Shown piece by piece: positions 53,508 to 64,000 of a stretch of DNA of 64,000 nucleotides (positions within the stretch are counted from its first letter, which is position 1; each line of letters begins with the position of its first letter). The stretch is taken from contig NZ_CP047027.1 in assembly GCF_009797025.1 (NCBI RefSeq), forward strand, positions 496,001-560,000, given 5' to 3'. The DNA is from Cellulophaga sp. L1A9. Its GTDB lineage: Bacteria; Bacteroidota; Bacteroidia; Flavobacteriales; Flavobacteriaceae. The position numbers were made by a program, and so were the translations under genes. A model generated the notes under the pieces. It was not told the origin of the DNA. It ran no database searches and was given only the letters and a program-made list of their open reading frames with translations.

Positions 53508-53788
53508 TCCACACAAAGTAAGTCTCTATTTCACACTAGGATACTCTAAAAATTTAAGCTTAATATAGAGAGGATAGCTCTTATAAAGAATATTAAGTCC
53601 AGATGGTATTACAAGTCATTAATTTCTTTTACTTTGATTTTAGCTGAGATAAAATACTAGTTTAAGTTTTTATTACATCCATTTTTATCAAACCACAGCA
53701 TTAGATACAAGCATAGAAATAAAATAAACGAATCATCATAGTTTAGTATACCCAATTGTATTTTTTTTTAAACATCGCTATACTTTAT

Positions 53789-54904
53789 ATGAAAAGAACA
53801 TTAGTTAAATTTAGAAATAGCGCTTTTAGAAGATATTTAAGGAAATATCAAAAATATGCTCCTCTTGTATTCTTTATTGGCGGATTTATATTTGATTCTT
53901 TAACTCTTGGACGTATTGACAGGTTGTATGATTTAATAGTTTTATGCTTACATATGACATCATTGACCGTAGCCCTTTATCTCTATAATCTAGCGGACGA
54001 TGGTAAATGGAAAAACACACTACTCGAGCGCTATCAGGAATATCTACCATTAGCTATTCAATTCTTTTTCGGTGCACTTTCCAGTGCATATGTCATTTAT
54101 TTTTCTCGCAGTGTTTCTCTATCCAAGACAATTTCATTCTTTATTATTCTGGTTTCATTATTGGTTGCTAATGAATTTTTAAAAAAACAGATTTCCAATA
54201 AGTACCTACAATTTAGTCTTTACTTCTTTGTAAACTTTACCTTTTTCACTTTTATGATACCCGTATTCATAAAAGTAATGAATACAAACATTTTTATAAT
54301 ATCGGGTTTACTCAGCTTGCTGTTTACCATACTATTCATATTCGTCATTTATCGTGTTAGCCCGAGTACTCGTAAAGAAATACATATTGGAAGAATTCTG
54401 GGTATTGTATTCTTCATGTACGCTTCCATTAATATATTTTATTACTTTAGACTCATTCCTCCCGTACCTCTTGCGCTAGCAAATGGTATTGTAGCACACA
54501 ATGTTGAAGTGAAAAATCATAATTATGTAGTTACCTACGAAACCGATGAATCTTACGTATTCTGGAGGGAACATAGACTGAAATTCATTCATAATCCAGG
54601 TGAAAATGTATATATTTTCACCTCAATATTTGCTCCAACGGATATTGAAAAGTTAATATCACACCGTTGGAATTGGTATGATAATACGATTAACGAATGG
54701 CAAGTTATTGAAGATATTGGCTATGATATTACAGGAGGCAGAGATGCTGGTTATCGCGGCTATACCTTTAAAAATAATTTGAAACAAGGATTATGGAAGG
54801 TTGAAGTCATTACAAAAGAAGAGCTTATTTTAGGCGTGGTTGACTTTGAAATCATTATTAACCCTACCCTGCACCCAAAGGGCTTAGTAGTAAAAAAATT
54901 CTAA
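53789..54904 (+). CDS. DUF2914 membrane protein
   Basis: A 371-residue membrane protein. I start at ATG 53789 (MKRTLVKFRNSAFRRYLRKY); an in-frame TTG at 53756 is less likely. About seven hydrophobic segments fill residues 25-235. The C-terminal soluble part (about 250-371) matches DUF2914: HRWNWYDNTINEWQVIEDIG, GGRDAGYRGYTFKNNL and GLWKVEVITKEELILGVVDF. Function unknown. The preceding 281 bp after the metallopeptidase gene hold nothing I can identify. Confidence 0.8.
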   Translation: MKRTLVKFRNSAFRRYLRKYQKYAPLVFFIGGFIFDSLTLGRIDRLYDLIVLCLHMTSLTVALYLYNLADDGKWKNTLLERYQEYLPLAIQFFFGALSSAYVIYFSRSVSLSKTISFFIILVSLLVANEFLKKQISNKYLQFSLYFFVNFTFFTFMIPVFIKVMNTNIFIISGLLSLLFTILFIFVIYRVSPSTRKEIHIGRILGIVFFMYASINIFYYFRLIPPVPLALANGIVAHNVEVKNHNYVVTYETDESYVFWREHRLKFIHNPGENVYIFTSIFAPTDIEKLISHRWNWYDNTINEWQVIEDIGYDITGGRDAGYRGYTFKNNLKQGLWKVEVITKEELILGVVDFEIIINPTLHPKGLVVKKF

Positions 54905-55282
54905 TTACCCATGGGGCTTCAAAACCTGACATCAGAAAAATTAATAGCAAAGGAACATTGTTTAACATTTAAGTCTCTTAACTATTTTAATTAAAATAAA
55001 GCCCGGTTCTACCAATACCATAGTGTTCAATTGCTACAATTACAAATTACTCATAGCGTATTGAATAAATAACCAATGAACTACACTCAAAGCATGTACG
55101 TACCTTAATTACCAATACTATAATTCATTAGATAGACAACTGAATACGCTAAAGGAATTAGACTACAAAGCTGCTTTAAAAATAAAATATATTTCCTGAA
55201 ATCATGAAACATAATTAGAAAATTATATAACAATTCTAGCACAAGTAAAATACATCTTTGCCTAACACCAAAAACTTCAACC
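54905..55282. other. Intergenic region
   Basis: 378 bp with frequent stops in all frames and no feature I can support. Confidence 0.4.
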
Positions 55283-55423
55283 ATGAAAAATAAACACTAC
55301 GTAACTATAGCTAATTCAACCGAAAAAATTATTCTTACTACAGACGAAATATTCTTGCACGAAAGTCTTGTCCGTGCACAATTTTCAAAAGAATATGATG
55401 GATTATGTTCTGAAATTGCCTAG
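55283..55423 (+). CDS. Short orphan ORF, 46 aa
   Basis: ATG to TAG, 46 codons (begins MKNKHYVTIANSTEKI, ends KEYDGLCSEIA). Polar, no signal peptide. It may be a small gene or the broken start of a longer one; it lies among pseudogenes. I do not recognise it. Confidence 0.3.
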   Translation: MKNKHYVTIANSTEKIILTTDEIFLHESLVRAQFSKEYDGLCSEIA

Positions 55424-55494
55424 TATATATTAGAACAAAGTCTCCTATAGACTTGGAATAACTGGGTAATCTCTCACGGCTAAATTAGCTTAAA

Positions 55495-56539
55495 ATGGAG
55501 TACTTATTATACGATTCAAGTAAAGCTCCAAGCAGACCACTTTATGATCATGCTGAAGGAAGTGCTGCAGATGCTGCAAAAGCGATTATCAATATTGTAG
55601 GCGCCAGAGATTTAATTAAGGTAAGATTTTACTGATTATCAAAATTTATTTATAACACCCAATCAAAACCTACCTTTTGCAAGACCATTTGGTGCTGCCT
55701 ATTATAATTTTGGAATAGATGTAGTATCGTTTCCTGACCAAACACGATTACCAAGTGGTTATGGTGGATGGGGATTATCTTCGCCTTCACATAATTTTGC
55801 TTTAGAATTCTATATGGCTGATGGTTCAGGTACTACTGATGCAGGAACTACATACGATGCTACAAACCCAAATGCGAATCGAGAAATGAGGTATTATGCA
55901 TATTTAAATTTTCAAGGAGCACAATTCAGAGGACGTGCAGTAAATTACGCCTTAGCTGGTACGCCTAGTGAAACAATTCCAGACAGTCCAGATTCTTCAA
56001 ACGGTGTTGTTGAAGAAATAGGAATAAACCAACAATATTCCTCTAAAACAGGATATAGTATCAGAAAATTTCAAGACGAAAGTTTAATTGCTTTGACGGA
56101 TGTATCACCGCAAGGCTCCTATATTTTATATCGTTTAGCAGAAGTATTTTTAAACTATGCGGAAGCACAGGCAGAATTAAGGAATGATGATAGTGCTAGA
56201 ACCTTTGTTAATAAAATATCTCGTAGAGCGCTACAACCAGATATTATTGCTAGCGGAGAGGAATTAAAAGAAGCGATTAAAAGAGAAAGAAGAATTGAAC
56301 TTGCATTTGAAGGCCACAACTTTTTTGATGAAAGTCGTTGGATGAATGAAGCACATTTAGGCTTCCCTATCAAAGGGTTAACATGGACTAAAGCTACGGA
56401 TGACACCTTATCTTTTACGTAATATACCGATATAACTAGGCCATGGTTCGCAAAACAATATTATTTACCAATACCAGCAACTGAAGTTGAAAAGCACCTT
56501 CACTCTTACAGAATTCTGGGTAATAAAAATCTAGTTTAA
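55495..56539 (+). pseudogene. Truncated, frameshifted susD-like gene
   Basis: Three in-order pieces of one SusD-family protein lie in different frames. 55495-55635 gives EYLLYDSSKAPSRPLYDHAE, then AADAAKAIINIVG. From about 55640 it continues DYQNLFITPNQNLPFARPFG through to 56422, including YILYRLAEVFLNYAEAQAEL and ELAFEGHNFFDESRW. After a shift, 56438-56539 gives RPWFAKQYYLPIPATEVEKH and a normal end. At least two frameshifts are present and the N-terminal 200 or so residues, with signal peptide, are missing. It is the classical SusD branch, not that of the intact 9316-10770 gene. No partner susC remains. Confidence 0.85.
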
Positions 56540-56574
56540 AGTTGAGTTGAGACTATAGTTGAGTTAGTTTATAT

Positions 56575-56608
56575 AGAAAAAGGCCCCTCTAAAGAGGATC
56601 CTTTTTCT
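56575..56608 (+). terminator. Terminator-like hairpin after the susD remnant
   Basis: Imperfect stem AGAAAAAGG...CCTCT / AGAGG..CCTTTTTCT, loop AA, with internal mismatches. It follows the broken susD by 36 bp, as an original operon terminator would. Confidence 0.65.
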
Positions 56609-56761
56609 AAATGAACATAAACCATTCCCCTATTATTCTGAATGATAAAAGGTATAGAGGCTTACTATTAGCAGCACACAGGTTAAAAACCAAGGATCTA
56701 GAATTATAAAGAAACCTTATACTTGCTGGTATTTCAAAATTTAAAACCAGACAAAGTCATA

Positions 56762-56808
56762 AAACAATATCAAACTCCTACGAATCTTATGATTTGTAGG
56801 AGTTTTTT
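56762..56808 (+). repeat. Second copy of the tRNA-Arg terminator block
   Basis: 46 of 47 bases match 52239-52285, including the whole two-step hairpin. The flanking AGTCATA also resembles the tRNA end GGTCACTA. The rest of 56609-56952 contains no gene I can support. The duplication implies an earlier insertion or duplication at the tRNA. Confidence 0.85.
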
Positions 56809-56952
56809 ATAATTAATAATGTTGTCAAATTAATTTAGACCAAATAAGAAATATAATAAGCATTATTTGATGTATTTTAAAATGTATTTACATATGCTCT
56901 TCTCAAAGTGTTGGCAAAGGTTTCTGTTAATAGATTATCAAAGTTTGATGTT

Positions 56953-57135
56953 TTAAAATTTCGTAAAATCCAATATATTTGAAACAACCAATAAACCGGC
57001 ACCAGTACCCCTTGCTGAGATGAGGTAAGATTGAATATTATTCCCTGTTCCGAATAAGTTCCCACCTATACTAATATTCATCGGTATGTTGTGATTAACA
57101 TTGGTTGAACGCAGAACATCTGCCATTCTACCGGG
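56953..57135 (-). pseudogene. Gene remnant, possibly DUF1501 family
   Basis: About 60 codons on the minus strand read PGRMADVLRSTNVNHNIPMN, then ISIGGNLFGTGNNIQSYLIS, ending SNILDFTKF and a stop; a TGA precedes it in frame. The pattern, with NI.MNIS..G.N..QTGN-type spacing, recalls DUF1501 proteins, but the match is from memory. Both ends are missing. Confidence 0.4.
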
Positions 57136-57235
57136 TCACCCTGTCACTGCATATCTATTATTTTGAGTGATTTGTTGAGTTCGCTTAACTGAATGAATAC
57201 ACAATAACATATTCAATAATGTAAGCATAGAAAGA

Positions 57236-57382
57236 GTAAAAGAAAAATTATCTACAACCAATTTGTCCGTTTCAGAAACCGCTTACAAATTAGATATTGA
57301 ACATTCGCAATCGTTCAGTAAACTTTTTAAGACAAAGACAGGTATTTCGCCTTTGAAATATAGAGAATCTTTTAACGGATAA
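57236..57382 (+). pseudogene. 3' fragment of an AraC-family regulator
   Basis: The reading frame ending at 57382 gives VKEKLSTTNLSVSETAYKLD, then HSQSFSKLFKTKTGISPLKYRE. This is the second half of an AraC-type DNA-binding domain. There is no start codon or upstream domain, so only the tail survives. Confidence 0.75.
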
Positions 57383-57510
57383 TTAAAAAAGTCCCGAACC
57401 CAACAAAAATATCCGTTACACCAAATAATTATTTATAAAATAATAACATCGCTATTTAGTGGGAGTTATATGCAAAAAAATGAATTGCAGATGCACTGTG
57501 TACTTCCATA

Positions 57511-60192
57511 TTACTCTTTTAAAATTTTTATTCGAGCTATGCCTTCAAGACTATACACCTTCAATAAATATGTTCCTCTTGGATAATTACTCAAATTTAT
57601 CGTTTCGCTCTCTGTCACAATTTTTTCCGTGGTCATTAAACGTTTGCCAGAAATATCATAAACATGTACTACGGAATTCATTACTCCGTTTAGGGTAAGT
57701 TCTGCATTGGTAGGATTAGGATATGCTAGTACAACTTCAGATTCTTCTTCAGATATCGTTTCACCATTATTTAAGATGGTTACCACAGTTGCATCGATAA
57801 ATGCTCCATCTTCTGTAGTCGCAATAATCATAACTGTCCCTTCCTGTAGCGCCATCACTGCACCAGTATTACTAACCGTAGCTACTGTAGGATCATTACT
57901 AGTCCATAACATTGTTTGATTACTTGCACCGGAAGGATAAATGGCATTCGGTAAAGCGAATGTTTCTCCTACTTGTATGAATGTGCTTTCCAGTATTAAA
58001 TCTATTCCAGAAACAGAAATGTAGGTGTCCCCAAAATTGACTTTGATTTCTACGTCACGAATTCCACTAAAGGCATTTTCATCTGTAACTTCTAATTCAA
58101 AATTATATCTATACTCAACTGTTTCCGTAGGTATCCCACTTAAAATCCAATGTCCAGAATTCTCAGGGTCCTCATTAATAATTAACCAGGATGGAGCATC
58201 AGTCATCGCTACTAAAGCACTAATGTCATCTCCTTCAGGATCCCAAAAATCTACACCTTCTATTAAAGTATGAGAATAAGCCTCACCTACAGTGGCGTCA
58301 GGCAAAACGGTATAAGCTCTTGCCCAGTTAGGCGCATTTGGATTTAAATGCAGACATAGATAATCATCTATCGCCTTCATCTGTATAAAAGCCCATTCTC
58401 TCCATTCCACATTCTCCGTAAAAATATTAGAAAAAGATCCAGACCAAACAATAGAACCTCCGTTAGACAAAGCTTCATAAGTCCATTGAATCAAATCCTC
58501 TGTTTCCCAACCTGGATAAGGACCATCTCCCCACGCACTGGTAGCTAGTTTAGAATGAAAATTCCCTACAATTTTATCGTCCCAAGTAGCAACATCTCCT
58601 GTATGAACGTAGCCATCTGTGTCCATAATACGAGTAATATGAGTGTAGTTTCTATCGTAAAGACCACTCTCTACATCTCCATGGTTGTTATTACCACCAT
58701 AAGGATGACCGAATTTATAATCTTCTGACCAAAGAGAACCTGCGAAAGGAAATGCATTCTGTTTCACAGTACCTCTCCCATTATTAAAAGACACTGCAAG
58801 GTTAGGGTTTCCTGCTCTGGCTGCATTAGCAAAGGCTTGATAAATACGTTCATTTTCGATAAGTCCAGTTCCTATTTTATCTTCACCAAGGTCCATTATT
58901 GTAGATGCAGCATCAAACTGATAAGAACTAAAATGTTTGTTATATCTTAAAGAATAATCTTTTATAATATATTCTGCATAACAAAACAAATATTTCCTAT
59001 CTGGATAAGTCTCAGAAGCATCTTCATATTCTTCTGTAGTAGTATTCCAAATACCTGTATGATAAGGTTGACTATTTATAAACGTCTAAACTTCAGTGTT
59101 TGTATCACAATAATTTTTCCATCTCTCAACAATCACATCATAATCTTCCCCTACAACACCTAACAAATTTTTGCTATTGGTATACCCCAATACTTTATAT
59201 CCTCTACTTTTGATTTCTAATATTTCATCCATATAAAAATCATCGTCAGGTGTATCATTATTCAAATCTCCCCAAGGTGGTACTATCAAATTAATGGAGT
59301 CTCCGTTTTCATCAGCATCTCCTCCCCATAGCTGTTCTAATAATTTATGTTGAACATAATGCAATGGAGACTGTGTCGCTCCAGAATTATAGCCCCTTGG
59401 TCCCGTAAGAGTAACTGTTTTTAATTGATACTCTGGATCTTTTACAAAAGTAGAATTGTTAGACCAAGTCCCTCTTTTATGCACCGCTCGTTCACCAGGT
59501 GCATATTGTTTTTCTAATTTAATAGATTGAATTAATTTACCACCTCCATTATAATCCTGTCCATATACAGCAATGTGGTAGTTCTTGGTCAAATCGAAGC
59601 CTTCTGAAAAGATTCCCGATTCCTCATATTCATCGTTAATGTACAGTGACCAAAAGCCACCTATTCCAATTTCCATGAATATTTTAGTTTTTTCGCCTTC
59701 TAAAAACTGCTGTCTTTTACCTGAAGTATGAAGTGTAATTTTTTCTGAACCATTCGTAAAGTTCACGCCTCTTACATTTTCACCTTCATTGGCTGTCAAA
59801 TTAACTCCGATACTATACACAGTTTGGTCCGAACCAAAAGGATTATATCCTGAATAGGAAGATAATTCTGTATCATCACTTATCAATCCAAATGAAAAAT
59901 TATGTTCAGCGATATTCTCTATAGATCCAATGGCATATTCAATGGTTAACTTAAAACCCGTTTCTGACTGAAAGGTTTCCGTAGAATATAATAACGCTCT
60001 TTGTGCTTCCAAGGTTCCGTTATTGTTATAGCTAATCGTACTAGTCTCATCATCAGAAAACCAAGTAGCTCCTCCTTCTATGGATTGCACTGCATGTTCG
60101 GACGTCTCCTCAAAAAGTACTTGAGAGGAAGCTATTTCAAATTGTAAAATAAAAAAGAGAAAGTAAATTGTAGGTTTTAAAATTTGGGTCAT
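57511..60192 (-). pseudogene. T9SS-exported putative carbohydrate-active protein split by one amber codon
   Basis: A single 893-codon frame from ATG 60192 to 57511 is interrupted only by TAG at 59086-59088. Sequence continues in the same frame on both sides (NTEV, stop, TFINSQPYHTGIWN). In order it has a signal peptide (to about 24); an N-terminal beta-rich domain (25-230, lectin-like); a central region with LKTVTLTGPRGYNSG, SRGYKVLGYTNSK and SYQFDAASTIMDLGEDK, suggesting a sugar-active barrel; a putative Ig domain (PDATVGEAYSHTL, ILSGIPTETVEYRYNFEL); a BIG2 domain (TMLWTSNDPTVATVSNTGAV); and a type IX sorting tail (AYPNPTNAELTLNG, ending IARIKILKE). The substrate is unknown. It may be a recent pseudogene or a sequencing error. 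Confidence 0.8.
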
Positions 60193-60842
60193 ACTAGATA
60201 AAGATTTTATCCCATTTAAAGATTCATTTGAAATTGAAACTAATTTGTAGCTAATTCTCGTTTATCATTAAACCTGTTAGCTCAAAGTAACTTATTAAAT
60301 ATCGAAAAAAATATTGGGAGTATTGTTTCGTTACATTTATATACGCTTAAAATGTTGGTTTAGGATTAAATTAAGACATTTCACCATTAGAAGTTAACCA
60401 AAAAATTATCAAACTACCTCTATTAAACGGTACTCTCGACTAGTTCAATCCGAAACTTTTAACTTAATTTCCGTTCAATACTATCGCATAAATTTAAAAT
60501 ATAGAACGTTTAAAGTATAATTTTAACAAACAAACAGCAGATATATCCAAAAAAAATCCCTACACACCCACCCTTAAAAACTATTCCATAAGCAAGATTA
60601 ATTTTGAAAATCAGCAAAAAAATAAATTTAGAAATTGTTCCACTAGAAAGAAGTCGGACTTCGTCTAACTAAAATGGCGAAAAAATTGAAGAAGGTCTAT
60701 CAGATTTCTAATTTTTAGAGCGTAAAATCATTTTTTGAGACCTAATAATCTATACAAATATATACTTACCTCAGTAAATTATATCCAGTAAGCAGTTCTA
60801 TATGAGCTTGTTTTACACCAGTTCTAAATACGTTACGAGATC
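60193..60842. other. Intergenic, no gene seen
   Basis: 650 bp of AT-rich sequence with stops in all frames. It must hold the promoter of the leftward T9SS gene, but I see no clear element. Confidence 0.4.
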
Positions 60843-61030
60843 TTATAGAAGAAAATTCAGTTTTAGTTTTGAAAGAATTAAATTAACACCTTCAATTCCA
60901 AGACCTTCATAATAATTATTATCCAGGATATTGAGTCTTTTAAGATATTTTAATCCCTCCCAATCATTCAAGAATTTAAATAGTTCAAGTAAATTTCCAT
61001 AACCAACCGTTAAAGATTCAAGAAATCTAA
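60843..61030 (-). pseudogene. Leucine-rich-repeat-like gene remnant
   Basis: Minus-strand frame reading RFLESLTVGYGNLLELFKFL, then WEGLKYLKRLNILDDNNYYEG, ending LKLNFLL and a stop. The periodic leucines resemble LRR units. No start or full repeat array remains. The gap 61031-61218 holds nothing recognisable. Confidence 0.35.
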
Positions 61031-61218
61031 AAAAAAGGTAATTGTAATGTTTTATCTAATTTTTCTATTATATGTATATAAGTAATTAATGCGAATCAAG
61101 GGTCAAAATATTAAGTTTATAAATGCTGCTGCAATTTTTTTTAAACTCGTTGTAAAAGTTTAACACCATTTTGGTTTTGTTAGCTTAAAAATCCCAGTTT
61201 TATTCCAACTACTCCCCA

Positions 61219-62411
<1,193 letters not shown>

Positions 62412-62492
62412 TCTCTAATAAAATTCATTTATATAATATCCTAATTCACTTTTTAAATAAATTTACTCTGTTAATCAATCTACATTATTGTA

Positions 62493-64000
62493 CTAGAACT
62501 TAATCTTTATTTGGCTTGTGATTTTATGATCTTTCCAAATTATAGATTCTCCTTTTTTTAATGCAATGACTTCACTTAATAGTCCATCTGAATAAATTCT
62601 AAAATTTCCGTCTGTAGTAGCATATACTTTTGCCGCTATCAATTCTTCTTTTTCCCAAGAAAGGTCCACTTCAAAACCACCACGTGCTCTTAGTCCTTTT
62701 ATTTTCCCATTATCCCAAGCAGAAGGTAATGCTGGCAATAAGTGTAATATATAGGGTGCATTAACAAGCTTTTGATCGGGAACAACAGGCGTAAAATGAT
62801 TTGCATCTTCAAATCTCTTTTCATAGGCAACAAATGCGGCATTTTCAATAGTTTGGGCATTGTTATTTATACTCCTAAGGTGACTTTGCAACAACATTTC
62901 GCAGACTCCAGCAGTTCCTCCAAAATTTCCATCTATTTGGAATGGCGGATGAAAATCGAACAAATTTGGATAAGCCCGTTCCGAAGTTAAAAACTGATAA
63001 AACTGATGCGCCTTGTAGCCGTTATGCAGTCGCGCCCAAAAATTAGTTTTCCATGCAGTACTCCATCCTGTTGAGATATCTCCACGATGTTTCATTGTCA
63101 CTAATGCCGCTGCAGTAATTTCTTTGGTGGTAAGCGGTGAAAAATCACGACCAGGATGTAAGGCTATTAAATGTGAAATATGGCGGTGTTGATCTGTTGG
63201 GCTATCCCAATCTTCTGGCCATTCCTGTACTTGGCCATATTGCCCTATTTTTTGAGGACTAAGTTTTGGTATTATTTCTTGAAGTTTTTTTTTAAATTCT
63301 TCATCACGACCTAAAACTGTAGCCGCTTCAATACAATCTGTAAATAAATTCAGCACTAACTGCTGATCCCACGAAGCACCATACGCTTGTTTATTTAATT
63401 TACCTTGTTCTTCTGTTAAGTAACTATTTTCAGGTGACCAAGTTGGATATACTAAAAGTGTTCCATCTTTCCAAGGCGCTAAAAACTCCACATAAAATTC
63501 GGCAGCTCCTTTTAAAATAGGATAAACAGCTTCTAAATAAGATTTATCTTGATTAAATGCATAATGTTCAAACAGGTTCTGACACAACCAAGCTCCTGAT
63601 TGTTGCATACGTCTCCCATGTTCATTGGGAGCTGTGAATCCAAAAATATTTCCATTAAGACCTACACTCCAACCTTTATCGATTCCGTAAGTTTCTTTTG
63701 CCACATACTTTCCAGACTCCGATAAGATTTTCATCCATTCTACATAAGGAGAAAAAGAATTGGGAAGATTTGCCGTTTCCACCATCCAATAATTCATGGC
63801 TACATTAATATCGTTATGATAATCACTATGCCAAGCGGGTTTTAAATGCCCGTTCCAAAGTCCTTGTAAATTTGATGGTACTGGAGCTCTACGCGAACTG
63901 CTTATTTGCAGATAACGGGAGTAATTAAAATAAAGATTTTCTAATTCTATACTTGATCCCCTTTTTACTAATTTATCTGTTGTTAGTTCAGAAGGTTTAT
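62493..64000 (-). CDS. GH95 alpha-L-fucosidase, 5' end beyond window
   Basis: Hydrolyses terminal fucose (or galactose) from glycans such as algal polysaccharides. About 502 residues are visible; the frame stays open to the window edge, so the start lies right of 64000 (the family is usually 750-850 residues). Motifs in order are LQISSSRRAPVPSNLQGLWN, HSDYHNDINVAMNYW with the Asn pair near the active site, PTWSPENSYL with the likely acid/base Glu, HRHISHLIALHPG, STGWSTAWKTNFWARLHNG and FQIDGNFGGTAG with the conserved Asp. The C-terminal beta domain ends HKITSQIKIKF. No lesion is seen, unlike the neighbouring GH97 gene. Confidence 0.93.
   Translation of the reverse strand, partial: KPSELTTDKLVKRGSSIELENLYFNYSRYLQISSSRRAPVPSNLQGLWNGHLKPAWHSDYHNDINVAMNYWMVETANLPNSFSPYVEWMKILSESGKYVAKETYGIDKGWSVGLNGNIFGFTAPNEHGRRMQQSGAWLCQNLFEHYAFNQDKSYLEAVYPILKGAAEFYVEFLAPWKDGTLLVYPTWSPENSYLTEEQGKLNKQAYGASWDQQLVLNLFTDCIEAATVLGRDEEFKKKLQEIIPKLSPQKIGQYGQVQEWPEDWDSPTDQHRHISHLIALHPGRDFSPLTTKEITAAALVTMKHRGDISTGWSTAWKTNFWARLHNGYKAHQFYQFLTSERAYPNLFDFHPPFQIDGNFGGTAGVCEMLLQSHLRSINNNAQTIENAAFVAYEKRFEDANHFTPVVPDQKLVNAPYILHLLPALPSAWDNGKIKGLRARGGFEVDLSWEKEELIAAKVYATTDGNFRIYSDGLLSEVIALKKGESIIWKDHKITSQIKIKF

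Noticed and set aside
57511..58989. Independent gene starting at 58989
   Set aside because: The sequence upstream of that Met continues in frame to the amber codon and beyond; the Met is internal to one longer protein.

Overview
The window is AT-rich DNA from a member of the Bacteroidota, most likely a marine Flavobacteriaceae. The evidence is SusC/SusD pairs, a type IX secretion sorting domain, TAnnTTTG-type promoter elements, a Bacteroidota-type PurM and prfA/pyrF neighbours, and GH95/GH97 glycosidase genes typical of algal-polysaccharide degraders. No genus can be fixed from the sequence alone.

Layout. (1) 1-24160 is mostly core chromosome: a fused isobutyryl-CoA mutase (icmF, cut by the left edge); purU; a DUF4197 lipoprotein; a seven-TM AraC-type regulator followed by an orphan SusC/SusD pair; an alpha/beta hydrolase; pyrF-prfA; a five-gene extracytoplasmic redox cluster (Rieske, thioredoxin, ApbE flavin transferase, DUF4266 lipoprotein, DUF3570 barrel); purM; two glutamine synthetases of different classes, divergently transcribed; a Ca/Na exchanger; and an OmpW-like porin. 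(2) 24161-25438 is gene-poor but holds two very small ORFs, one 20-residue and purely hydrophobic, the other 50 residues, each with transcription signals.

(3) 25467-52237 is a 26.8-kb integrative element inserted in the 3' half of tRNA-Arg(ACG). It is bounded by a perfect 47-bp repeat, has matching tandem integrase arm-site motifs at both ends, and carries a tyrosine recombinase beside the right end. Its cargo is a complete type I BREX phage-defence operon (brxR, brxA, brxB, brxC, pglX, pglZ, brxL), followed by a separate four-gene operon: an AlkB-like dioxygenase, a methyltransferase-like/Hsp70 fusion, a compact SF1 helicase and an unrecognised protein. I do not recognise this four-gene set as a named system and it is the best novelty candidate here. 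The right part holds a primase-helicase, a zinc-finger protein, an excisionase-like protein and the integrase; no relaxase, conjugation or capsid gene is visible.

(4) 52238-56808 lies between two near-identical copies of the tRNA's original terminator. This suggests an older integration or duplication at the same site. It holds a YpfJ-type metallopeptidase, a DUF2914 membrane protein and a broken susD. (5) 56809-64000 is a decaying polysaccharide-utilisation region: remnants of a DUF1501-like gene, an AraC regulator, an LRR gene, a T9SS-exported enzyme interrupted by one amber codon, and a GH97 gene riddled with lesions and carrying an (AT)n tract. It ends in an apparently intact GH95 alpha-L-fucosidase cut by the right edge.
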